This document shows, piece by piece, positions 27,701 through 39,700 of a stretch of 64,000 nt of DNA; the first letter of the stretch is position 1; each line of letters begins with the position of its first letter. Location of the stretch: the NCBI GenBank assembly GCA_028015205.1, contig JAPWFG010000024.1:2790001-2854000 (forward strand), given 5' to 3'. The notes beneath the pieces were generated by a model. It had not been told where the DNA came from. It saw nothing but the letters and a program-made list of their open reading frames with translations, and ran no database searches. The translations under genes were made by a program, and so were the position numbers. The stretch is from Mytilisepta virgata (lineage: Eukaryota; Mollusca; Bivalvia; Mytilida; Mytilidae).

Positions 27701-30700
27701 AAGTCTCAAATATTCTGGTGAAACGTTTTTGAAGCATACACTAGATATATAAATAACAACGATTTCAGTTTGGTGAACATAACCTTTGGTTAAATTTGTT
27801 AAAGCATATCTAATCATGCTAAAGTGATTAGGAGGAATACAATTCCACAATTGATTAGATGAACAGTATTTTATATGCACTTTCTTGTCTTTTAAGTTTC
27901 ACCTTGTGTAATTAATCCATGTGAGAATGGTGGCACCTGCATTGTTGATGCTTCTGGAATTGCCACATGTAGCTGTGCAAGCGACTGGAGTGGAGACACA
28001 TGTGCAGGTATGTAGATACGACTTTATTAGAGTTGAATCTTAAAAAGGGCATCAACAACTAATCTTAATGCATAGAATTAATATTTTGACTGTTGAAACG
28101 TTATTTCTGTATTTATGTAGATGGACATGTCGATTTAACATTGACAAAAATCTTACTTTTACCATTCGAAGATCCTACTGTAACTTCCATGAATTATTAT
28201 TGAATTTGAATTCTGTCTTATTTCAGTTTCACCATGCGATAGTGTAACATGTCAGAACGACGGAACATGTGGAGTTGTCAATGGCACGTCAGCGGAGTGT
28301 TGTTGTAAAGGAGACTTCTCCGGAGAATTTTGTGAAAGTAAGTTGCACGCTGACACTTATATATATTCTACCTATACTTAATATAGTTTCTCATACAGGG
28401 AACGTTACTATTGAAATGAAATTTCTGTATTTTTAGAAAACCCTTTGATGTGATTATATATACATTTCGTTTCAAAATTAATTCAGAAAACAATATCATA
28501 TTGAAGTCGTTGTGTCGGAAGATATATTTCCCTTTGATCGAACACTTTTCAGACTGAATTCTGTATTTAGATGAAAATCATTGAATGAATTTGTCCATTG
28601 TGTTTTTCAGTCTCACCTTGTTCTCCAAATCCTTGTCAGAACAGTGGAACATGTAGTGTTGATGTTGATGGAAAAGCTCAGTGCACGTGCTTAGGCGACT
28701 GGTTAGGACAGGATTGTAACAGTAAGATATTTCGTAAATTAATGTGTTAAAGACGAAAAAAGCAAGGATAACTCAACTTTAAGTCTCAAATATTCTGGTG
28801 AAACGTTTTTGAAGCATACACTAGATATATAAATAACAACGATTTCAGTTTGGTGAACATAACCTATGGTTAAATTTGTTAAAGCATATCTAATCATGCT
28901 AAAGTGATTAGGAGGAATACAATTCCACAATTGATTAGATGAACAGTATTTTATATGCACTTTCTTGTCTTTTAAGTTTCACCTTGTGTAATTAATCCAT
29001 GTGAGAATGGTGGCACCTGCATTGTTGATGCTTCTGGAATTGCCACATGTAGCTGTGCAAGCGACTGGAGTGGAGACACATGTGCAGGTATGTAGATACG
29101 ACTTTATTAGAGTTGAATCTTAAAAAGGGCATCAACAACTAATCTTAATGCCTAGAATTAATATTTTGACTGTTGAAACGTTATTTCTGTATTTATGTAG
29201 ATGGACATGTCGATTTAACATTGACAAAAATCTTACTTTTACCATTCGAAGATCCTACTGTAACTTCCATGAATTATTATTGAATTTGAATTCTGTCTTA
29301 TTTCAGTTTCACCATGCGATAGTGTAACATGTCAGAACGACGGAACATGTGGAGTTGTCAATGGCACGTCAGCGGAGTGTTGTTGTAAGGGAGACTTCTC
29401 CGGAGAATTTTGTGAAAGTAAGCTGCACGCTGACACTTATATATATTCTACCTATACTTAATATAGTTTCTCATACAGGGAACGTTACTATTGAAATGAA
29501 ATTTCTGTATTTTTCGAAAACCCTTTGATGTGATTATATATACATTTCGTTTCAAAATTAATTCAGAAAACAATATCATATTGAAGTCGTTGTGTCGGAA
29601 GATATATTTCCCTTTGATCGAACACTTTTCAGACTGAATTCTGTATTTTGATGAAAATCATTGAATGAATTTGTCCATTGTGTTTTTCAGTCTCACCTTG
29701 TTCTCCAAATCCTTGTCAGAACAGTGGAACATGTAGTGTTGATGTTGATGGAAAAGCTCAGTGCACGTGCTTAGGCGACTGGTTAGGACAGGATTGTAAC
29801 AGTAAGATATATCGTAAATTAATGTGTTAAAGACGAAAAAAGCAAGGTTAACTCAACTTTAAGTCTCAAATATTCTGGTGAAACGTTTTTGAAGCATACA
29901 CTAGATATATAAATAACAACGATTTCAGTTTGGTGAACATAACCTTTGGTTAAATTTGTTAAAGCATATCTAATCATGCTAAAGTGATTAGGAGGAATAC
30001 AATTCCACAATTGATTAGATGAACAGTATTTTATATGCACTTTCTTGTCTTTTAAGTTTCACCTTGTGTAATTAATCCATGTGAGAATGGTGGCACATGC
30101 ATTGTTGATGCTTCTGGAATTGCCACATGTAGCTGTGCAAGCGACTGGAGTGGAGACACATGTGCAGGTATGTAGATACGACTTTATTAGAGTTGAATCT
30201 TAAAAAGGGCATCAACAACTAATCTTAATGCATAGAATTAATATTTTGACTGTTGAAACGTTATTTCTGTATTTATGTAGATGGACATGTCGATTTAACA
30301 TTGACAAAAATCTTACTTTTACCATTCGAAGATCCTACTGTAACTTCCATGAATTATTATTGAATTTGAATTCTGTCTTATTTCAGTTTCACCATGCGAT
30401 AGTGTAACATGTCAGAACGACGGAACATGTGGAGTTGTCAATGGCACGTCAGCGGAGTGTTGTTGTAAAGGAGACTTCTCCGGAGAATTTTGTGAAAGTA
30501 AGTTGCACGCTGACACTTATATATATTCTACCTATACTTAATATAGTTTCTCATACAGGGAACGTTACTATTGAAATGAAATTTCTGTATTTTTAGAAAA
30601 CCCTTTGATGTGATTATATATACATTTCGTTTCAAAATTAATTCAGAAAACAATATCATATTGAAGTCGTTGTGTCGGAAGATATATTTCCCTTTGATCG

Positions 30701-33700
30701 AACACTTTTCAGACTGAATTCTGTATTTTGATGAAAATCATTGAATGAATTTGTCCATTGTGTTTTTCAGTCTCACCTTGTTCTCCAAATCCTTGTCAGA
30801 ACAGTGGAACATGTAGTGTTGATGTTGATGGAAAAGCTCAGTGCACGTGCTTAGGCGACTGGTTAGGACAGGATTGTAACAGTAAGATATTTCGTAAATT
30901 AATGTGTTAAAGACGAAAAAAGCAAGGATAACTCAACTTTAAGTTTCAAATATTCTGGTGAAACGTTTTTGAAGCATACACTAGATATATAAATAACAAC
31001 GATTTCAGTTTGGTGAACATAACCTTTGGTTAAATTTGTTAAAGCATATCTAATCATGCTAAAGTGATTAGGAGGAATACAATTCCACAATTGATTAGAT
31101 GAACAGTATTTTATATGCACTTTCTTGTCTTTTAAGTTTCACCTTGTGTAATTAATCCATGTGAGAATGGTGGCACCTGCATTGTTGATGCTTCTGGAAT
31201 TGCCACATGTAGCTGTGCAAGCGACTGGAGTGGAGATACATGTGCAGGTATGTAGATACGACTTTATTAGTGTTGAATCTTAAAAAGGGCATCAACAACT
31301 AATCTTAATGCACAGAATTAATATTTTGACTGTTGAAACGTTATTTCTGTATTTATGTAGATGGACATGTCGATTTAACATTGACAAAAATCTTACTTTT
31401 ACCATTCCAAGATCCCACTGTAACTTCCATGAATTATTATTGAATTTGAATTCCGTCTTATTTCAGTTTCACCATGCGATAGTGTAACATGTCAGAACGA
31501 CGGAACATGTGGAGTTGTCAATGGCACGTCAGCGGAGTGTTGTTGTAAAGGAGACTTCTCCGGAGAATTTTGTGAAAGTAAGTTGCACGCTGACACTTAT
31601 ATATATTCTACCTATACTTAATATAGTTTCTCATACAGGGAACGTTACTATTGAAATGAAATTTCTGTATTTTTAGAAAACCCTTTGATGTGATTATATA
31701 TACATTTCGTTTCAAACTTAATTCAGGAAACAATATTATATTGAAGACGTTGTATCGGAAGATATATTTCCCTTTGATCGAACACTTTTCAGACTGAATT
31801 CTGTATTTTGATGAAAATCATTGAATGAATTTGTCCATTGTGTTTTTCAGTCTCACCTTGTTCTCCAAATCCTTGTCAGAACAGTGGAACATGTAGTGTT
31901 GATGTTGATGGAAAAGCTCAGTGCACGTGCTTAGGCGACTGGTTAGGACAGGATTGTAACAGTAAGATATTTCGTAAATTAATGTGTTAAAGACGAAAAA
32001 AGCAAGGTTAACTCAACTTTAAGTCTCAAATATTCTGGTGAAACGTTTTTGAAGCATACACTAGATATATAAATAACAACGATTTCAGTTTGGTGAACAT
32101 AACCTTTGGTTAAATTTGTTAAAGCATATCTAATCATGCTAAAGTGATTAGGAGGAATACAATTCCACAATTGATTAGATGAACAGTATTTTATATGCAC
32201 TTTCTTGTCTTTTAAGTTTCACCTTGTGTAATTAATCCATGTGAGAATGGTGGCACCTGCATTGTTGATGCTTCTGGAATTGCCACATGTAGCTGTGCAA
32301 GCGACTGGAGTGGAGACACATGTGCAGGTATGTAGATACGACTTTATTAGAGTTGAATCTTAAAAAGGGCATCAACAACTAATCTTAATGCATAGAATTA
32401 ATATTTTGACTGTTGAAACGTTATTTCTGTATTTATGTAGATGGACATGTCGATTTAACATTGACAAAAATCTTACTTTTACCATTCGAAGATCCTACTG
32501 TAACTTCCATGAATTATTATTGAATTTGAATTCTGTCTTATTTCAGTTTCACCATGCGATAGTGTAACATGTCAGAACGACGGAACATGTGGAGTTGTCA
32601 ATGGCACGTCAGCGGAGTGTTGTTGTAAAGGAGACTTCTCCGGAGAATTTTGTGAAAGTAAGTTGCACGCTGACACTTATATATATTCTACCTATACTTA
32701 ATATAGTTTCTCATACAGGGAACGTTACTATTGAAATGAAATTTCTGTATTTTTAGAAAACCCTTTGATGTGATTATATATACATTTCGTTTCAAAATTA
32801 ATTCAGAAAACAATATCATATTGAAGTCGTTGTGTCGGAAGATATATTTCCCTTTGATCGAACACTTTTCAGACTGAATTCTGTATTTTGATGAAAATCA
32901 TTGAATGAATTTGTCCATTGTGTTTTTCAGTCTCACCTTGTTCTCCAAATCCTTGTCAGAACAGTGGAACATGTAGTGTTGATGTTGATGGAAAAGCTCA
33001 GTGCACGTGCTTAGGCGACTGGTTAGGACAGGATTGTAACAGTAAGATATTTCGTAAATTATTGTGTTAAAGACGAAAAAAGCAAGGTTAACTCAACTTT
33101 AAGTCTCAAATATTCTGGTGAAACGTTTTTGAAGCATACACTAGATATATAAATAACAACGATTTCAGTTTGGTGAACATAACCTTTGGTTAAATTTGTT
33201 AAAGCATATCTAATCATGCTAAAGTGATTAGGAGGAATACAATTCCACAATTGATTAGATGAACAGTATTTTATATGCACTTTCTTGTCTTTTAAGTTTC
33301 ACCTTGTGTAATTAATCCATGTGAGAATGGTGGCACCTGCATTGTTGATGCTTCTGGAATTGCCACATGTAGCTGTGCAAGCGACTGGAGTGGAGACACA
33401 TGTGCAGGTATGTAGATACGACTTTATTAGAGTTGAATCTTAAAAAGGGCATCAACAACTAATCTTAATGCATAGAATTAATATTTTGACTGTTGAAACG
33501 TTATTTCTGTATTTATGTAGATGGACATGTCGATTTAACATTGACAAAAATCTTACTTTTACCATTCCAAGATCCTACTGTAACTTCCATGAATTATTAT
33601 TGAATTTGAATTCCGTCTTATTTCAGTTTCACCATGCGATAGTGTAACATGTCAGAACGACGGAACATGTGGAGTTGTCAATGGCACGTCAGCGGAGTGT

Positions 33701-36700
33701 TGTTGTAAAGGAGACTTCTCCGGAGAATTTTGTGAAAGTAAGTTGCACGCTGACACTTATATATATTCTACCTATACTTAATATAGTTTCTCATACAGGG
33801 AACGTTACTATTGAAATGAAATTTCTGTATTTTTAGAAAACCCTTTGATGTGATTATATATACATTTCGTTTCAAAATTAATTCAGAAAACAATATTATA
33901 TTGAAGACGTTGTATCGGAAGATATATTTCCCTTTGATCCAACACTTTTCAGACTGAATTCTGTATTTTGATGAAAATCATTGAATGAATTTGTCCATTG
34001 TGTTTTTCAGTCTCACCTTGTTCTCCAAATCCTTGTCAGAACAGTGGAACATGTAGTGTTGATGTTGATGGAAAAGCTCAGTGCACGTGCTTAGGCGACT
34101 GGTTAGGACAGGATTGTAACAGTAAGATATTTCGTAAATTAATGTGTTAAAGACGAAAAAAGCAAGGTTAACTCAACTTTAAGTCTCAAATATTCTGGTG
34201 AAACGTTTTTGAAGCATACACTAGATATATAAATAACAACGATTTCAGTTTGGTGAACATAACCTTTGGTTAAATTTGTTAAAGCATATCTAATCATGCT
34301 AAAGTGATTAGGAGGAATACAATTCCACAATTGATTAGATGAACAGTATTTTATATGCACTTTCTTTTCGTTTAAGTTTCACCTTGTGTAATTAATCCAT
34401 GTGAGAATGGTGGCACCTGCATTGTTGATGCTTCTGGAATTGCCACATGTAGCTGTGCAAGCGACTGGAGTGGAGACACATGTGCAGGTATTTAGATACG
34501 ACTTTATTAGAGTTGAATCTTAAAAAGGGCATCAACAACTAATCTTAATGCATAGAATTAATATTTTGACTGTTGAAACGTTATTTCTGTATTTATGTAG
34601 ATGGACATGTCGATTTAACATTGACAAAAATCTTACTTTTACCATTCGAAGATCCTACTGTAACTTCCATGAATTATTATTGAATTTGAATTCTGTCTTA
34701 TTTCAGTTTCACCATGCGATAGTGTAACATGTCAGAACGACGGAACATGTGGAGTTGTCAATGGCACGTCAGCGGAGTGTTGTTGTAAAGGAGACTTCTC
34801 CGGAGAATTTTGTGAAAGTAAGTTGCACGCTGACACTTATATATATTCTACCTATACTTAATATAGTTTCTCATACAGGGAACGTTACTATTGAAATGAA
34901 ATTTCTGTATTTTTCGAAAACCCTTTGATGTGATTATATATACATTTCGTTTCAAAATTAATTCAGAAAACAATATCATATTGAAGTCGTTGTGTCGGAA
35001 GATATATTTCCCTTTGATCGAACACTTTTCAGACTGAATTCTGTATTTTGATGAAAATCATTGAATGAATTTGTCCATTGTGTTTTTCAGTCTCACCTTG
35101 TTCTCCAAATCCTTGTCAGAACAGTGGAACATGTAGTGTTGATGTTGATGGAAAAGCTCAGTGCACGTGCTTAGGCGACTGGTTAGGACAGGATTGTAAC
35201 AGTAAGATATTTCGTAAATTATTGTGTTACAGTCGAAAAAAGCAAGGTTAACTCAACTTTAAGTCTCAAATATTCTGGTGAAACGTTTTTGAAGCATACA
35301 CTAGATATATAAATAACAACGATTTCAGTTTGGTGAACATAACCTTTGGTTAAATTTGTTAAAGCATATCTAATCATGCTAAAGTGATTAGGAGGAATAC
35401 AATTCCACAATTGATTAGATGAACAGTATTTTATATGCACTTTCTTGTCTTTTAAGTTTCACCTTGTGTAATTAATCCATGTGAGAATGGTGGCACCTGC
35501 ATTGTTGATGCTTCTGGAATTGCCACATGTAGCTGTGCAAGCGACTGGAGTGGAGACACATGTGCAGGTATGTAGATACGACTTTATTAGAGTTGAATCT
35601 TAAAAAGGGCATCAACAACTAATCTTAATGCATAGAATTAATATTTTGACTGTTGAAACGTTATTTCTGTATTTATGTAGATGGACATGTCGATTTAACA
35701 TTGACAAAAATCTTACTTTTACCATTCCAAGATCCTACTGTAACTTCCATGAATTATTATTGAATTTGAATTCCGTCTTATTTCAGTTTCACCATGCGAT
35801 AGTGTAACATGTCAGAACGACGGAACATGTGGAGTTGTCAATGGCACGTCAGCGGAGTGTTGTTGTAAAGGAGACTTCTCCGGAGAATTTTGTGAAAGTA
35901 AGTTGCACGCTGACACTTATATATATTCTACCTATACTTAATATAGTTTCTCATACAGGGAACGTTACTATTGAAATGAAATTTCTGTATTTTTAGAAAA
36001 CCCTTTGATGTGATTATATATACATTTCGTTTCAAAATTAATTCAGAAAACAATATTATATTGAAGACGTTGTATCGGAAGATATATTTCCCTTTGATCC
36101 AACACTTTTCAGACTGAATTCTGTATTTTGATGAAAATCATTGAATGAATTTGTCCATTGTGTTTTTCAGTCTCACCTTGTTCTCCAAATCCTTGTCAGA
36201 ACAGTGGAACATGTAGTGTTGATGTTGATGGAAAAGCTCAGTGCACGTGCTTAGGCGACTGGTTAGGACAGGATTGTAACAGTAAGATATTTCGTAAATT
36301 AATGTGTTAAAGACGAAAAAAGCAAGGTTAACTCAACTTTAAGTCTCAAATATTCTGGTGAAACGTTTTTGAAGCATACACTAGATATATAAATAACAAC
36401 GGTTTCAGTTTGGTGAACATAACCTTTGGTTAAATTTGTTAAAGCATATCTAATCATGCTAAAGTGATTAGGAGGAATACAATTCCACAATTGATTAGAT
36501 GAACAGTATTTTATATGCACTTTCTTGTCTTTTAAGTTTCACCTTGTGTAATTAATCCATGTGAGAATGGTGGCACCTGCATTGTTGATGCTTCTGGAAT
36601 TGCCACATGTAGCTGTGCAAGCGACTGGAGTGGAGACACATGTGCAGGTATGTAGATACGACTTTATTAGAGTTGAATCTTAAAAAGGGCATCAACAACT

Positions 36701-39700
36701 AATCTTAATGCATAGAATTAATATTTTGACTGTTGAAACGTTATTTCTGTATTTATGTAGATGGACATGTCGATTTAACATTGACAAAAATCTTACTTTT
36801 ACCATTCGAAGATCCTACTGTAACTTCCATGAATTATTATTGAATTTGAATTCTGTCTTATTTCAGTTTCACCATGCGATAGTGTAACATGTCAGAACGA
36901 CGGAACATGTGGAGTTGTCAATGGCACGTCAGCGGAGTGTTGTTGTAAAGGAGACTTCTCCGGAGAATTTTGTGAAAGTAAGTTGCACGCTGACACTTAT
37001 ATATATTCTACCTATACTTAATATAGTTTCTCATACAGGGAACGTTACTATTGAAATGAAATTTCTGTATTTTTAGAAAACCCTTTGATGTGATTATATA
37101 TACATTTCGTTTCAAAATTAATTCAGAAAACAATATCATATTGAAGTCGTTGTATCGGAAGATATATTTCCCTTTGATCCAACACTTTTCAGACTGAATT
37201 CTGTATTTTGATGAAAATCATTGAATGAATTTGTCCATTGTGTTTTTCAGTCTCACCTTGTTCTCCAAATCCTTGTCAGAACAGTGGAACATGTAGTGTT
37301 GATGTTGATGGAAAAGCTCAGTGCACGTGCTTAGGCGACTGGTTAGGACAGGATTGTAACAGTAAGATATTTTGTAAATTAATGTGTTAAAGACGAAAAA
37401 AGCAAGGTTAACTCAACTTTAAGTCTCAAATATTCTGGTGAAACGTTTTTGAAGCATACACTAGATATATAAATAACAACGATTTCAGTTTGGTGAACAT
37501 AACCTTTGGTTAAATTTGTTAAAACATATCTAATCATGCTAAAGTGATTAGGAGGAATACAATTCCACAATTGATTAGATGAACAGTATTTTATATGCAC
37601 TTTCTTGTCTTTTAAGTTTCACCTTGTATAATTAATCCATGTGAGAATGATGGCACCTGCATTGTTGATGCTTCTGGAATTGCCACATGTATTAATGTGT
37701 TAAAGACGAAAAAAGCAAGGATAACTCAACTTTAAGTCTCAGATATTCTGGTGAAACGTTTCTGAAGCATACACTAGATATATAAATAACAACGATTTCA
37801 GTTTGGTGAACATAACCTTTGGTTAAATTTGTTAAAACATATCTAATCATGCTAAAGTGATTAGGAGAAATACAATTCCACAATTGATTAGATGAACAGT
37901 ATTTTATATGCACTTTCTTGTCTTTTAAGTTTCACCTTGTATAATTAATCCATGTGAGAATGATGGCACCTGCATTGTTGATGCTTCTGGAATTGCCACA
38001 TGTAGCTGTGCAAGCGACTGGAGTGGAGACACATGTGCAGGTATGTAGATACGACTTTATTAGAGTTGAATCTTAAAAAGTGCATCAACAACTAATCTTA
38101 ATGCATAGAATTAATATTTTGACTGTTGAAACGTTATTTCTGTATTTATGTAGATGGACATGTCGATTTAACATTGACAAAAATCTTACTTTTACCATTC
38201 GAAGATCCTACTGTAACTTCCATGAATTATTATTGAATTTGAATTCTGTCTTATTTCAGTTTCACCATGCGATAGTGTAACATGTCAGAACGACGGAACA
38301 TGTGGAGTTGTCAATGGCACGTCAGCGGAGTGTTGTTGTAAGGGAGACTTCTCCGGAGAATTTTGTGAAAGTAAGTTGCACGCTGACACTTATATATTCT
38401 ACCTATACTTAATATAGTTTCTCATACAGGGAACGTTACTATTGAAATGAAATTTCTGTATTTTTAGAAAACCCTTTGATGTGATTATATATACATTTCG
38501 TTTCAAAATTAATTCAGAAAACAATATCATATTGAAGTCGTTGTATCGGAAGATATATTTCCCTTTGATCCAACACTTTTCAGACTGAATTCTGTATTTT
38601 GATGAAAATCATTGAATGAATTTGTCCATTGTGTTTTTCAGTCTCACCTTGTTCTCCAAATCCTTGTCAGAACAGTGGAACATGTAGTGTTGATGTTGAT
38701 GGAAAAGCTCAGTGCACGTGCTTAGGCGACTGGTTAGGACAGGATTGTAACAGTAAGATATTTTGTAAATTAATGTGTTAAAGACGAAAAAAGCAAGGTT
38801 AACTCAACTTTAAGTCTCAAATATTCTGGTGAAACGTTTTTGAAGCATACACTAGATATATAAATAACAACGATTTCAGTTTGGTGAACACAACCTTTGG
38901 TTAAATTTATTAAAGCATATCTAATCATGCTAAAGTGATTGGGAGGAATACAATTCCACAATTGATTAAATGAACAGTATTTTAAATGCACTTTCTTGTC
39001 TTTTAAGTTTCACCTTGTGTAATTAATCCATGTGAGAATGGTGGCACCTGCATTGTTGATGCTTCTGGAATTGCCACATGTAGCTGTGCAAGCGACTGGA
39101 GTGGAGACACATGTGCAGGTATGTAGATACGACTTTATTAGAGTTGAATCTTAAACAGGGCATCAACAACTAATCTTAATGCATAGAATTAATATTTTGA
39201 CTGTTGAAACGTTATTTCTGTATTTATGTAGATGGACATGTCGATTTAACATTGACAAAAATCTTACTTTTACCATTCGAAGATCCTACTGTAACTTCCA
39301 TGAATTATTATTGAATTTGAATTCTGTCTTATTTCAGTTTCCCCATGCGATAGTGTAACATGTCAGAACGACGGAACATGTGGAGTTGTCAATGGCACGT
39401 CAGCGGAGTGTTGTTGTAAGGGAGACTTCTCCGGAGAATTTTGTGAAAGTAAGTTGCACGCTGACACTTATAGTATATTCTACCTATTCTTAATATAGTT
39501 TTTCATACAGTGAACGTTACTATTGAAATGAAATTTCTGTATTTTTAGAAAACCCTTTGATGTGATTATATATACATTTCGTTTCAAAATTAATTCAGAA
39601 AACAATATCATATTGAAGTCGTTGTATCGGAAGATATATTTCCCTTTGATCCAACACTTTTCAGACTGAATTCTGTATTTTGATGAAAATCATTGAATGA

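Noticed and set aside
12027..36647. Array as mussel foot protein 2 (EGF-based byssal plaque protein)
   Set aside because: Those repeats, as I know them, are rich in lysine and tyrosine. The array consensus has no tyrosine and almost no basic residues, so the composition does not fit.
7136..38991. About 31 copies of a 73-residue minus-strand open frame (MHIKYCSSNQLW...) every 1,080 bp
   Set aside because: It lies wholly within the B-C intron, opposite to the gene. It is open only in homogenised units and is missing in the diverged edge units, so repetition reflects DNA homogenisation and not selection for a protein.
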